Positions 1-8,225 are shown, counted from the stretch's first letter. The stretch: 40,377 nt of DNA from Rhodovulum sp. PH10 (GCF_000293785.1 NZ_AKZI01000018.1:1-40377), one strand, 5' to 3'. Numbers and translations are program-made. Notes: generated by a model from the letters alone, not told the origin.

Positions 1-263
1 TCCCGACCAATGTGCGCTCCTCGGGCATCTCGCTCGGCTACAACGGCACCTCGCTGATCGCCGGCTTCCTGCCGTTCATCGCCACCGCGGTGTACGGCGC
101 GGTCGGCTGGATCGGCCCGGCATTGATCTTCATGTCGCTCGGCGTCGTCTCGACGGTGTGCGGCCTGATGACGCGCGAGACCGCGCCCGCCCGGCTGCAC
201 CGGGCCGGCGAGGCGATGCGGACGAGCTACGCCGACGAGCCGGTGACCAGCCACGCGATCTGA
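1..263 (+). CDS. MFS transporter, metabolite:H+ symporter type, C-terminal fragment
   Basis: The gene enters from the left edge and only the last ~87 codons are visible, ending at TGA 261-263. The readable part starts PTNVRSSGISLGYN. This matches the cytoplasmic-loop motif (FPTxxRxxGxSLGYN) of metabolite:H+ symporters such as ProP, KgtP and citrate carriers. Two hydrophobic segments follow, one around LIAGFLPFIATAVYGAV and one around IGPALIFMSLGVVSTVCGL, consistent with the last two of twelve helices. The tail is short and charged, with RETAPARLHRAGEA. The likely role is proton-coupled uptake of an organic acid or a compatible solute across the inner membrane; the substrate cannot be read from this fragment. 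A strong terminator at 394-427 closes the unit. The family call is fairly sure, the subfamily less so. Confidence 0.75.
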   Translation, partial: PTNVRSSGISLGYNGTSLIAGFLPFIATAVYGAVGWIGPALIFMSLGVVSTVCGLMTRETAPARLHRAGEAMRTSYADEPVTSHAI

Positions 264-393
264 GGCGACCGCTCGGGGCCGGCGCGGCACCGCCGGCCTC
301 CTGCCGCGGACGGGCAAAACCCCGTCCGCCGGTGTCGACGCGAAACGGCCGCGGACGTGGTGGAACTCCGCCCCTGATTCGCGCGACGACGAC

Positions 394-427
394 GGAAGGC
401 CGGGCCCGCCCCGGCCTTCCGCATTTT
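394..427 (+). terminator. Rho-independent terminator after the MFS gene
   Basis: GGAAGGCCGG (394-403) pairs perfectly with CCGGCCTTCC (411-420) around a 7-nt loop and is followed by GCATTTTT (421-427). It lies about 130 nt after the MFS stop and upstream of the tRNA gene. The rest of 264-660 shows no convincing gene; long open frames there are ordinary for such GC-rich DNA. Confidence 0.75.
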
Positions 428-660
428 TCCGGCCACCGGGGGGAGGGCCGACCCGGCTCGGTCGGGAGGCCGCACATCCGCCCTCGCCGGACGGCCGGCG
501 TCCTCGGCGGCGGCAATCGCGTCCCACGGCAGCCTTTCGCGGCCCGGGTGAGCCGGAGAAGACCGATCGGCGCCGCACCGCGAGCTCTGCGCCCGGCGCA
601 GAAAACCTCGCCGGCCTGGGGACGGAATGCCGATCGGGGCGAATTCCGCACGAAGGGCGC

Positions 661-689
661 TTGCAATCGAATCCGAACGACGCTAACAG
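661..689 (+). promoter_or_regulatory. Candidate promoter of tRNA-Glu
   Basis: TTGCAA (661-666) is followed after exactly 17 nt by TAACAG (684-689), and the tRNA begins at 701. The -35 box resembles the alphaproteobacterial CTTGC type, but the -10 box matches the consensus poorly. The call rests on spacing and position. Confidence 0.4.
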
Positions 690-700
690 TCTGGCCCTCC

Positions 701-776
701 GCTCCCTTCGTCTAGCGGCCCAGGACGTCGCCCTCTCACGGCGAAAACAGGGGTTCGAGTCCCCTAGGGAGCGCCA
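701..776 (+). tRNA. tRNA-Glu (anticodon CTC)
   Basis: A complete 76-nt cloverleaf. The acceptor arm GCTCCCT (701-707) pairs with AGGGAGC (766-772), followed by discriminator G and an encoded CCA (774-776). The anticodon stem TCGCC/GGCGA closes the 7-nt loop CTCTCAC, giving anticodon CTC, which reads GAG. The T arm shows GGGTTCGAGTCCC. It stands alone, with no other tRNA nearby. From 777 to 1128 (about 350 nt) I see no gene and no clear terminator. Confidence 0.97.
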
Positions 777-1128
777 TCGGCCTTTTGGGCCTCGATCTTC
801 CGACAAATTCCGATCCGTCGAGGGGCTCGTCCGCCCTGCGCACCATGGCTCGCATCGGCCGAGCCGGGCGATGGGCTCGTGACGGTCCTGATCCGCCGCG
901 GATCGACGTGGCACTCCTGGTCTCCCCGACGACCTCCGCGGCTGCGAGGTGCCCAGCACTGGCCCAACACTGCCCCGGCACTTCGAGCCTGCTCGACCGG
1001 CTGGTCGACAGGACGAGAAAAATGGCCCCCGAGTCGACGACCTCTGCCACTTCGGGGTGAGGCCTGCACCGCAGCGACAGCCGCGCCGGCTTCGAGGATC
1101 GTCACGCTCGCGCTATTGCTTTTCGACC

Positions 1129-1560
1129 CTAGCGCGTGGGCGCATTGCGCCGCACGAAATACTGGGCGGGCGTGCTCCCCACCGCCTTCTTGAACATCGT
1201 GATGAACGCGTTGACCGAGTCGTATCCCAGTTCGGCCGCGACGTTCTGCACCGCCTCGCCGCTCGCCAAGTCCCGCAGGGCGACGACGAGGTGGAGTTGC
1301 TGCCGCCAGCGTCCGAACGTCAGCCCCGTCTCGCGGACCAGCAGCCGTGCCAGCGATCTGTCGCTCATCGCGACCCGCTTCGCCCAATCACTCAGGGTGC
1401 TGCGGTCGGAGGGTCTGGCCGCCAGGGCATCGGCGATCGCCCGGATCTTCGGATGATCGGAAATGGGTAGATTGAACCGCTCCCGCGGCATCTCGGCGAG
1501 CTCGTCCAGCAGCACGCGCGCAATCCGGGCGGCATGGCTGTCGGCACTGTAGCAGGACAT
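1129..1560 (-). pseudogene. AraC-family regulator remnant, C-terminal DNA-binding half only
   Basis: The 143 readable residues are the C-terminal part of an AraC/XylS regulator. They contain both helix-turn-helix units: TLSDWAKRVAMSDRSLARLL (about residues 55-74) and VQNVAAELGYDSVNAFITMF (about 104-123), then the family ending STPAQYF. The WRQQLHLVVALRDLASGE linker is typical of the cupin-AraC subgroup, whose members are about 260 residues long. The N-terminal cupin that senses the ligand is missing. Homology begins almost at the first Met (1558-1560), and upstream the frame stays open but no longer looks like a cupin. The next gene, on the other strand, has also lost its N-terminal half at the same point. 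I read both as casualties of one deletion. A freestanding DNA-binding protein is possible but unlikely to be regulated. Confidence 0.65.
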
Positions 1561-2155
1561 GACCGTTCGCGAGGCGACGGCGCGGCGGCACAGACAGCTC
1601 GAGGGTGTCGTGTCACAGGAAGCCGCCCAGCAATCCAGCGGGGCGGCAGCGGTGGCCGGCGCGGCCTATCGGGCGGCCGTGGCGACGCTCGATCTGGCAA
1701 AACTCGACCTCGCTCGTTCCGTCGTTCGCTCCCCGGTCGACGGCTATGTCACCAATCTGAGACTTCGGCCCGGCGACTATGCGACGGTGGGCGTGACCAG
1801 GGTCGCCGTCCTCGATGCGTCCAGCTTCTGGATCACCGGCTACTTCGAGGAGACGAAGATCCAGAAGATCCATGTCGGAAGCCCGGCGCAGATCGAGTTG
1901 ATGGGCTTCGACCGACCGGCATCCGGCCATGTCGAGAGCATCGGTCGCGGGATCGAGAACAGCAACGACGCGCCGGGACCTCTCGGCCTGCCCAATGTGG
2001 CGGCAACGTTTTCCTGGGTGCGTCTCGCCCAGCGCATCCCGGTCCGCATCCATATCGATCGTGTGCCTTCCGGCGTCGAGCTGGCGGCCGGGATGACGGC
2101 AACGGTCGAGATCGTCCCCGCCGATCCCGAAGCGATCACCGGGCGGCGGCCATGA
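1559..2155 (+). pseudogene. HlyD/AaeA-type efflux adaptor, N-terminally truncated
   Basis: The 198 readable residues match the second half of a membrane-fusion (periplasmic adaptor) protein of the AaeA/EmrA type. They cover the end of the alpha-hairpin (RHRQLEGVVSQEAAQQS, then ALDLAKLDLARSVVRSP), the returning lipoyl half-domain (VDGYVTNLRLRPGDYATVG) and the beta-barrel (SSFWITGYFEETKIQKIHVG). Intact proteins are about 290-310 residues, with an N-terminal membrane anchor and a first lipoyl half; both are absent here. Without them the protein could be neither anchored nor folded as a full adaptor. The apparent ATG at 1559 overlaps the AraC remnant's start on the other strand and lies at the truncation point. 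The stop (2153-2155) overlaps an ATG at 2152, which could be the relic start of a downstream pump gene, but the following frame has no recognisable transporter sequence. Confidence 0.65.
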
Positions 2156-2261
2156 CGCGCGCTCCCTTCTCGTCAGCGCCTCTGCTCGACTGTCGCGCGG
2201 CGGCGCCGAACGGCACGCCCGGCCGTCGCGGCGTGCGCTCCGAGCGGTCGTGTCGCACACG

Positions 2262-2291
2262 AAAAACGCGGGCGGCCGGGGCCACCCGCGT
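2262..2291 (-). terminator. Terminator of the scoAB operon
   Basis: ACGCGGG (2266-2272) pairs with CCCGCGT (2285-2291). After one C-A mismatch the stem continues with GG/CC and a 6-nt loop. Read on the minus strand, the hairpin is followed by TTTTTCG (A-run 2262-2266 on the plus strand). It lies 44 nt past the scoB stop. Confidence 0.8.
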
Positions 2292-2334
2292 CGGTGTCCA
2301 AACTCCGGATCCGCGGCTCTCGGGCGGCCGGTTC

Positions 2335-2988
2335 TCAGGCGGCCTGCGGCACCGCCACCGAAAAGCTCGCCTCGGTGTTCTTGGTCACGTCGTCGACCGT
2401 CACGCCGTCGGCGAGCTCGACCAGCCGCATGCCGCCGCTGCCGTGCTTGTCGATGGTGAACACGCCGAGATCGGTGATCACCATGTCGACCACATTGGCG
2501 CCGGTCAGCGGCAGGTTGCACTTTTTCAGGAGCTTCGGGCCGTCCTTGGCGACGTGCTCCATCACCACCACCACCTTCTTCACGCCGGCGACGAGGTCCA
2601 TGGCGCCGCCCATGCCCTTCACCATCTTGCCGGGGATCATCCAGTTGGCGAGGTCGCCGTTCTCGGCCACCTGCATGGCGCCGAGGATCGACAGGTCGAT
2701 ATGGCCGCCGCGGATCATCGCGAAGGAGTCGGCCGAGGAGAAGTAGCTGGTGGTCGGCAGCTCGGTGATGGTCTGCTTGCCGGCATTGATGAGGTCGGCG
2801 TCCTCGTCGCCTTCGAGCGGGAACGGCCCCATGCCGAGCATGCCGTTCTCGCTCTGCAGGATCACCCTGACGCCCTCGGGGATGTAGTTCGACACCAGCG
2901 TCGGGATGCCGATGCCGAGATTGACGTAAAAACCGTCCCGAAGCTCCTTCGCGGCGCGCGCCGCCATCTGCTCGCGTGTCCAGGCCAT
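2335..2988 (-). CDS. scoB: Succinyl-CoA:3-ketoacid-CoA transferase, subunit B
   Basis: 217 residues, full length for the B subunit of a class I CoA-transferase. The enzyme moves CoA between succinyl-CoA and acetoacetate (or a related 3-oxoacid) and is used in ketone-body and poly-hydroxybutyrate breakdown in the cytoplasm. The diagnostic SENG motif is present ([12 protein letters not shown]), so Glu47 would be the nucleophile that carries the CoA thioester. [18 protein letters not shown] at residues 23-40 and [19 protein letters not shown] are also family hallmarks. The start ATG (2986-2988) lies one base after the scoA stop (2990-2992), so the two genes are translationally coupled. A related acyl substrate, as in AtoDA, cannot be excluded from sequence alone. 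A phasin gene at 27527-28225 supports PHB metabolism in the same organism. Confidence 0.93.
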   Translation of the reverse strand: MAWTREQMAARAAKELRDGFYVNLGIGIPTLVSNYIPEGVRVILQSENGMLGMGPFPLEGDEDADLINAGKQTITELPTTSYFSSADSFAMIRGGHIDLSILGAMQVAENGDLANWMIPGKMVKGMGGAMDLVAGVKKVVVVMEHVAKDGPKLLKKCNLPLTGANVVDMVITDLGVFTIDKHGSGGMRLVELADGVTVDDVTKNTEASFSVAVPQAA

Positions 2989-2989
2989 G

Positions 2990-3727
2990 TCAGATCTCCT
3001 CCCCGGCGCCGGCCGGCACTTCCATCTCGTTGCGCTTCCTCGTGGTGCGTTGCTCGATGTGCTTCTTGGCGCCCGACACCTGGACGATCCGCTGCACGAA
3101 GATGCCGGGCGTGACGATGTGGTCGGGATCGATCATGCCGGGCTCGACCAGATGCTCCACCTCGGCCACCGTCACCTTGCCGGCGGTCGCCATCATCGGG
3201 TTGAAGTTGCGGGCGGTCTTCCGGTAGACGAGGTTGCCCTCGGCATCGCCCATCCAGGCATGGACGATCGAGACGTCGGCGGTGAGGCCGGTCTCCATCA
3301 CGTAATGCTCGCCGTTGAACTCGCGCGTCTCCTTGCCCTCGGCGATCACCGTGCCGTAGCCGGTCTTGGTGAAGAAGGCCGGGATGCCGGCGCCGCCGGC
3401 GCGGATGCGCTCGGCGAGCGTTCCTTGCGGATTGAACTCGAGCTCGAGGTCGCCGGAGAGGAACTGCTGGGCGAACAGCTTGTTCTCGCCGACATAGGAC
3501 GAGATCATCTTCCGGATCTGGCGGGTCTCCAGCAAAATTCCGAGGCCGATGCCGTCGACCCCGGCATTGTTGGAGATCACCGTGAGGTTTTTCGCGCCGG
3601 ACGCCTTGATCGCCTCGATCAGGCTTTCCGGGATGCCGCACAGGCCGAAGCCGCCGGACATGATGGTCATGCCGTCCTTCAGCAGCCCCGCGAGCGCCGA
3701 GACGGGATCGTCGTAGACTTTCTTCAT
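2990..3727 (-). CDS. scoA: Succinyl-CoA:3-ketoacid-CoA transferase, subunit A
   Basis: 245 residues, the A subunit partner of the adjacent scoB. The N-terminal glycine-rich motif [10 protein letters not shown] (residues 25-34) is the CoA-transferase signature, and [19 protein letters not shown] and [16 protein letters not shown] are typical of ScoA/AtoD. Together with subunit B it forms the cytoplasmic heteromer that activates acetoacetate with CoA from succinyl-CoA. It is the first gene of a two-gene operon ending at the terminator 2262-2291. Upstream, an AT-rich patch (3755-3770) carries a short TACG/CGTA inverted repeat that could belong to the promoter or an operator; this is a guess from base composition only. 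The C-terminus (ATG-proximal end aside) is rich in Arg, Lys and Glu and is not expected to be catalytic. Confidence 0.93.
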   Translation of the reverse strand: MKKVYDDPVSALAGLLKDGMTIMSGGFGLCGIPESLIEAIKASGAKNLTVISNNAGVDGIGLGILLETRQIRKMISSYVGENKLFAQQFLSGDLELEFNPQGTLAERIRAGGAGIPAFFTKTGYGTVIAEGKETREFNGEHYVMETGLTADVSIVHAWMGDAEGNLVYRKTARNFNPMMATAGKVTVAEVEHLVEPGMIDPDHIVTPGIFVQRIVQVSGAKKHIEQRTTRKRNEMEVPAGAGEEI

Positions 3728-3832
3728 GGTCCCACCGTCGTTTCCTGAACCCTACGGATAAATACGTACAGTCACTCGGCGCCGGAGTCGAGCCTGCGGC
3801 GCGTCCCCGTGTCGCCCATGCGAAATGACGCT

Positions 3833-3872
3833 GTTCGTGGGCGGTGCCCGGCGTTCGTGGGCGGTGCCCGGC
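3833..3872. repeat. 20-bp perfect tandem duplication
   Basis: GTTCGTGGGCGGTGCCCGGC occurs twice in direct succession (3833-3852 and 3853-3872), in the gap between scoA and the permease gene. The rest of 3728-3926 contains no gene I can support. Confidence 0.85.
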
Positions 3873-3926
3873 GAGCCGGGTTCCGCGCGAGACGCGGACC
3901 GGCCGGCCGCACCGCCGAACGGAATG

Positions 3927-5654
3927 CTACGCGAGCGGCCGGGCGCGGTCGAGATCGTCCGAAAGGCGCACCATGCGGGCGACCGGCAAAAGGCCGACGG
4001 CGACGATCAGCAGGGCGGCCAGCGCGCCCTCCTCGAACGAGCCGCGCGAAGCGAACTGGTAGAGGTGGGTCGAGAGCGTCTCGACGTTCAGCGGGCGCAA
4101 GAGCAGGGTCGCCGGCAGCTCCTTCAGGCAGTCGACGAAGACGAGCAGCGCGGCGCCGGCGAGCGCCGGCCGCAGCAGCGGCAAATGCACGGTGCCGATC
4201 ACCGCCGGCGTCGCCGCGCCGAGCGAGCGGGCGGCGTCGTCGAGGTCGGTCGGGACGCGGGCGAGCCCGGCCTGGGAAAAACCGGTGGCGATCGCCATGA
4301 AGCGGACGGTGTAGGCGATCACCAGCGCGGCGCCGGAGCCGGCGAGCAACAGCCCGACGCCCGTTCCCCAGAGCGCGCGCGAGGCGGCGTCGAGAACGCC
4401 GTCGACGGCGATCAGCGGCGACAGCAGGCCGAGCGCGAGCACGGTGCCGGGCACCGCATAACCGAGGCCGGCGGCGGCGGTGAGCGGCGCGGTGCCGGGC
4501 CGGCGGATCAGCCGCGCCGCGATCACCGTGCCGAAGCCGAGCGCGAGCGTCGCCACCGTCGCGGCGGCGGCGAGCCCGACCGTGGTGGCGGCGGCGCGGA
4601 CGAGCGCCGGATCGAGCCCGGCCAGCAGCCCCCGTGAAAGAACCTCGTGCAGGAGAAAGGCGAACGGCAGCACGAAGCCGAGCAGCACGGGGAGCGCGCA
4701 CAGGAGCGCGGCGAGGAGGCCGCGCCACCCGTGAAGCCGGACGCGCGAGACGTGGCGCAGATCGTCGCCGCTGGAAAAGCTGCGGCCACGCCGCCCGGCC
4801 CGCTCGAGCGCGATCAGGCCGGCGACGACGATCAGCAGCACGCAGGCGATCTGGGCGGCGCCGGCGAGGCTGCCGCGGTTGAGCCAGGTGGTGAAGATCG
4901 ACAGCGTCAGCGTGCGCACGCCGAGATACTCGGTGGCACCGATGTCGTTGAGCGATTCCATCAGCACCAGCGCGAGGCCGGCGGCGAGCGCGGGGCGCGC
5001 CAGCGGCAGCGTGACGTCGCAGGCGAGCCGCACCGAGCCGGCGCCGAGCAGGCGCGCCGCCTCCACCACCGCTGCGCTCTGGGTCTGCAGCATCGCCCGC
5101 ACGGCGAGATAGACGTACGGGTAGAGCACGAGGCTCATCACCACGACGGCGCCGCCGAGCGAGCGCACCTCCGGAAACCAGTAGTCGGCCGGCGAGCGAA
5201 AACCGGTCAGCGCACGAAAGCCGGTCTGTACCGGCCCGAGGAAGTCGAGCGTGTCGGCATAGACATAGGCGACGATGTAGGTCGGGAAGGCGAGCGGCAG
5301 CGGCAGCAGCACCAGGAGCGTGTCACGGCCCGGAAAGTCGTGGCCGGTGACCAGCCACGCGGTGCCGACGCCGATCGTGCCGGTGAGGAGCGCGATGCCG
5401 GCGAGCAGGAGCGCGGTCTCGCGCACCGCGGTCGGCAGCACGTAAGCCGCGAGATGCGGCCACACCTCGGTGTCGCCGCCGAGCGCGATCGCGACGAGGC
5501 TCGCGACCGGCAGCGCCACCAGCCCGGCGACCGCGACCAGCACGCCCCAAGCGACCGGATTCTTCCGGCGCCGGGCGCGGGTATGGCCCACGGTACGGGT
5601 GTCGGCCGAAAGGGTCGGTACCCCCGCCCGGAGCGGAAGCGACGGCGTGGTCAA
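3927..5654 (-). CDS. Ferric-iron ABC transporter, fused two-domain permease
   Basis: About 575 residues from a TTG (5652-5654) that overlaps the TGA of the upstream binding-protein gene, a coupling arrangement. A GTG at 5589-5591 would give 554 residues and is equally plausible. The protein is two homologous permease halves of about six helices each, as in FbpB/SfuB/HitB. Each half has an EAA loop that docks to the ATPase: EAARLLGAGSVRLACDVTLP in the first and DDAARSLGAATPAVIGTVHLP in the second. FVDCLKELPATLLLRPL near the end and LMESLNDIGATEYLGV in the first half are typical of Fe3+ permeases. It forms the inner-membrane channel for iron delivered by the periplasmic binding protein encoded just upstream. 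No ATPase gene follows, so the energy subunit must be encoded elsewhere. Confidence 0.88.
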   Translation of the reverse strand: MTTPSLPLRAGVPTLSADTRTVGHTRARRRKNPVAWGVLVAVAGLVALPVASLVAIALGGDTEVWPHLAAYVLPTAVRETALLLAGIALLTGTIGVGTAWLVTGHDFPGRDTLLVLLPLPLAFPTYIVAYVYADTLDFLGPVQTGFRALTGFRSPADYWFPEVRSLGGAVVVMSLVLYPYVYLAVRAMLQTQSAAVVEAARLLGAGSVRLACDVTLPLARPALAAGLALVLMESLNDIGATEYLGVRTLTLSIFTTWLNRGSLAGAAQIACVLLIVVAGLIALERAGRRGRSFSSGDDLRHVSRVRLHGWRGLLAALLCALPVLLGFVLPFAFLLHEVLSRGLLAGLDPALVRAAATTVGLAAAATVATLALGFGTVIAARLIRRPGTAPLTAAAGLGYAVPGTVLALGLLSPLIAVDGVLDAASRALWGTGVGLLLAGSGAALVIAYTVRFMAIATGFSQAGLARVPTDLDDAARSLGAATPAVIGTVHLPLLRPALAGAALLVFVDCLKELPATLLLRPLNVETLSTHLYQFASRGSFEEGALAALLIVAVGLLPVARMVRLSDDLDRARPLA

Positions 5655-6736
5655 TCGTCGAAGCCGACCTTGTCGACCAGCGTCGCCGCCGCCTTCTTGT
5701 GCTCGGCGATGGTGACGAGCGAAACCGTATCCGCCCGCAGTTCGCCATAGCTCGCGATCACCGGATTGATCGTCGTGCCGGTGCGGATCGGATACTCGTA
5801 ATTGATGTCGGCATAGATGCGCTGGGCGGTGTCGCTCATCAGCCACTCGATCAGCCGCACGGCGTTCGCCTGGTTGGGGGCGTGCTTGGTGAGCACGACG
5901 CCGGAGACGTTCATGTGGGTGCCGCCGCCCTCGAAGGTCGGCAGGATCACCTCGGTGGCCTCGGCCCACGCCTTCTTGGCCGGGTCGCGCTCGTGCATCA
6001 GCGCCCAGTAATAGGTGTTGCCGAGGCCGATGTCGCACTTGCCGGCGGCGATGTCGCGCGCGACCTCACGGTCACCGCCCGACGGCTTTTGTGCGAGGTT
6101 GGCCTTCAGGCCCTTCAGCCATTCCTCCGTCTTCGCCTCGCCGTGATGGGCGATGAAGGCGGCGAACAGCGCGTTGTTGTAGATGTGCTGGCCGGAGCGG
6201 ATGCAGATGCGGCCCTTCCATTTCGGGTCGGCCAGCCCCTCGTAGGTGATCTCGTCCTGCTCGACCCGCTCCTTCGAGGCGTAGACCACGCGGGCCCGCG
6301 CCGAGATCGCGTACCACAGGCCGTCCGGATCGCGGAACGCGGCGGGCACCACCTCGTCGAGCGTCTTCGAGCGGATCGGCTGCGCGATGCCGGCATCGAT
6401 CGCGTCCTTCAGGCGGCCGATGTCCACCGTCAGCAGCACGTCGGCCGGGCTGCTCGCGCCCTCCGCGGCGATCCGCTGCTCGAGCCCGCGATTGGCCGAC
6501 AGCGTGTTGACCTTTATCCCGGTCTCCGCGGTGAAGGCCGAGAACAGCGGCTCCACCAGCTTGGCCTCGCGATAGGTGTAGACATTGACCTCGCCCCTCG
6601 CCTGCGCGGCGGGCTCGCCCGCAGCGGGCTGGCCCGCGACCGGCGAGCCGGCGAGCGGCAGGCCGGCGGCGGCGAGAAGGGCGGCGAGCACGAGGCTCGG
6701 GCGGAGAAAGCGGCGCGCGGAAACGTGCGGGGACAT
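5651..6736 (-). CDS. Ferric-iron ABC transporter, periplasmic binding protein
   Basis: 361 residues. A signal peptide (arginines at 8, 9 and 12, then LVLAALLAAAGLPLAG) is followed by a Pro/Ala/Gly-rich spacer and the mature protein at about GEVNVYTYREAKLVEPLF. This start is typical of the FbpA/FutA/IdiA family. The pair of adjacent tyrosines expected to bind Fe3+ is visible at residues 242-243 (GLGNTYYWALM), and GGDREVARDIAAGKCDIG precedes it as in relatives. The start ATG (6734-6736) has AGGAG six bases upstream. The gene lies directly before the permease and overlaps its start. Regulation by iron (Irr or Fur) is expected for the family. The AT-rich patch at 6828-6858 upstream may hold the promoter, but I could not identify a convincing Irr or Fur box. 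Confidence 0.93.
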   Translation of the reverse strand: MSPHVSARRFLRPSLVLAALLAAAGLPLAGSPVAGQPAAGEPAAQARGEVNVYTYREAKLVEPLFSAFTAETGIKVNTLSANRGLEQRIAAEGASSPADVLLTVDIGRLKDAIDAGIAQPIRSKTLDEVVPAAFRDPDGLWYAISARARVVYASKERVEQDEITYEGLADPKWKGRICIRSGQHIYNNALFAAFIAHHGEAKTEEWLKGLKANLAQKPSGGDREVARDIAAGKCDIGLGNTYYWALMHERDPAKKAWAEATEVILPTFEGGGTHMNVSGVVLTKHAPNQANAVRLIEWLMSDTAQRIYADINYEYPIRTGTTINPVIASYGELRADTVSLVTIAEHKKAAATLVDKVGFDD

Positions 6737-6988
6737 GTGCGGCTCCTGGGTGTCTCGCGGGGGGCGCCCGTCGGCGGAGATTTCGGGCCGAAGAGCTAGC
6801 TGCGGGCCGCGGCCCGCGTCAACAAACGGTTTTGAATCAGTATCTTATAGAGTTTCCAGGGTTGGAGCGGTTCAAAGCACCGCACCCTCCGCAGCCGCTT
6901 GAGCGGGCACGCGAAACGACCGTCCGCGCGCGCCGCCGGCCATGCTCCGGCACCGCCTCGCCCCTCCGCCGCGGCCGGGCGCGGCGGA

Positions 6989-7813
6989 TCAGCGCACGGC
7001 GAGCCGCCGCCCCGGCGGAGGGTTTTCGGGAGGGACCGGATCGCGCCCGGCGATCTCGGCGATCAGCTTCGCCACCAGCGCCTGACCGGACGATTCGAAA
7101 TTCTCGGCCACCATCACGAAGGCGCCGGGCCCGCCGATCACGTTGGCGCGGTAATAGCCGTCGAGGCCGCCCGCCGGATTGGTGTGCTCGGCGTTCCACG
7201 ACAGCGGTTTTTCGGTGAGGATGACGATGCCGTTGATGGCGGCGCCCTTGGCGACCGCCTCGTCGCGCGCCTGCGTCACCTCGCGGCCGGAATTGTTGGT
7301 GCCGTCGCCCGACACGTCGATGGTGTGCCGGCGTGCGGAAAACGGCGCCGCCGCGATCCGCGTCATGGCGAAATCGATGCCGCCGGCGATCGAGGTTCTG
7401 TCGGCAAAGGCGCGCGCGCTCTCGACCAGCTGGCCGGCGAACCGGCCGGCGCTGTCGCGGTCGCCGATCACCGTCCAGTCGATCACCGTCTTCTGGTTGC
7501 CGACGCCCGACCACTCGACATAGCAGATCGCGATTCTGCCGATCAGCCCGCTCTTGATCGCCGCCAGCACCCGCTCGTCCATGATGGCGGCGGCATAGCC
7601 GTCGCGCTGGAGCTGGAATTTTCGATCGTCGACGCTGCGCGACACGTCGGCCGCCAGCACCAGGAGGAGATCGACCTCCTCGGCCGCCGCCTTCGGCGCC
7701 GGCGTCTCGGCAGCCGGCTGGCCGGCGGCGGGGCCCGCGAGCGAGCCCACTGGCCCGGCGAGGCCGACGAGCATCAGCACCACGATCGTGACGCAGGACC
7801 GGACCGCTCGCAT
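6989..7813 (-). CDS. Secreted DUF1194 protein (von Willebrand A-like)
   Basis: 274 residues. The N-terminus (MRAVRSCVTIVVLMLVGLAG) is a signal peptide, and a Pro/Ala linker leads to a DUF1194 domain with a VWA fold. The metal-ion-dependent adhesion site is complete by eye: DVSRS (residues 56-60), a Thr in RTSIAGG, and the Asp in SGDGTNNSG. RKFQLQRDGYAAAIMDERV after the first motif and YYRANVIGGPGAFVMVAENF near the end are characteristic of the family. These proteins are periplasmic or exported and of unknown function; metal-dependent protein binding is inferred only from the fold. The start ATG at 7811-7813 gives the shortest sensible signal peptide. The open frame extends further upstream into the repeat region, but that part does not look coding. 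The C-terminus is Pro/Arg-rich. Confidence 0.82.
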   Translation of the reverse strand: MRAVRSCVTIVVLMLVGLAGPVGSLAGPAAGQPAAETPAPKAAAEEVDLLLVLAADVSRSVDDRKFQLQRDGYAAAIMDERVLAAIKSGLIGRIAICYVEWSGVGNQKTVIDWTVIGDRDSAGRFAGQLVESARAFADRTSIAGGIDFAMTRIAAAPFSARRHTIDVSGDGTNNSGREVTQARDEAVAKGAAINGIVILTEKPLSWNAEHTNPAGGLDGYYRANVIGGPGAFVMVAENFESSGQALVAKLIAEIAGRDPVPPENPPPGRRLAVR

Positions 7814-7959
7814 CGCGTCCCCCGCCCCCGGGCCTGCTGCGCAGCCGCGAGCCGCACGGACCGGCGGACGCCGCGCGAGCGACGCCCACCCGGCCGCGAC
7901 CGTGGTCGATGCGGCACCCGGCAGCCGTCCCCGGGGGTGAGGTGCGGACGGCCCGCCGG

Positions 7960-8066
7960 CCGGCCTGCGGCCGGACGATGACGCTTGCCGGCCTGTGGCC
8001 GGGCGATGACGCTTACCGGCCTGCGGCCGGACGATGACGCTTACCGGCCTGCGGCCGTACGAGGAC
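7960..8066. repeat. 28-bp tandem repeat with internal hairpin (about 3.8 copies)
   Basis: Copies start at 7960, 7988, 8016 and 8044; the last is partial. Each 28-bp unit begins with a perfect hairpin CCGGCC-TGC-GGCCGG followed by ACGATGACGCTT and one or two more bases. Copy 2 has two substitutions (TGTGG, GGGCG), and copy 4 diverges after about 14 nt. There are no unique spacers, so this is not CRISPR. The array fills much of the 412-nt gap between the DUF1194 gene and the end of rne; I see no gene in that gap. Confidence 0.88.
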
Positions 8067-8187
8067 ACAACGCAGGATCGTCGCGAACGGTTCTCGCGCC
8101 CCGCCGCCGGGCCCCACACGCGCAAAACCCGCGGCCATGCGACCACGGGGCGATGCGATTACGGGGAAAGGAGAGACTGCAGGGCGA

Positions 8188-8219
8188 AGGCGGGACGCCG
8201 GAATGCCGGCGCCCCGCCT
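8188..8219 (-). terminator. Strong hairpin just after rne
   Basis: AGGCGGG (8188-8194) and CGCCGG (8196-8201) pair with CCGGCG and CCCGCCT (8206-8219), giving 13 base pairs with one mismatch and a 4-nt loop AATG. It starts 7 nt past the rne stop. There is no real U-run on the minus strand, so it may act as a 3'-end protecting hairpin or a weak terminator. Confidence 0.5.
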
Positions 8220-8225
8220 GGTCGC

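Noticed and set aside
701-1128. tRNA-Glu as integration site of a genomic island
   Set aside because: I found no second copy of the tRNA 3' end and no integrase in the window. The remnants downstream are better explained by a deletion.
6820-6860. Irr or Fur box upstream of the ferric-iron binding protein gene
   Set aside because: The patch is AT-rich, but neither the Irr inverted repeat nor a 19-bp Fur palindrome fits convincingly.
7960-8066. CRISPR array
   Set aside because: The repeats are directly adjacent with no unique spacers, and no cas gene is near.
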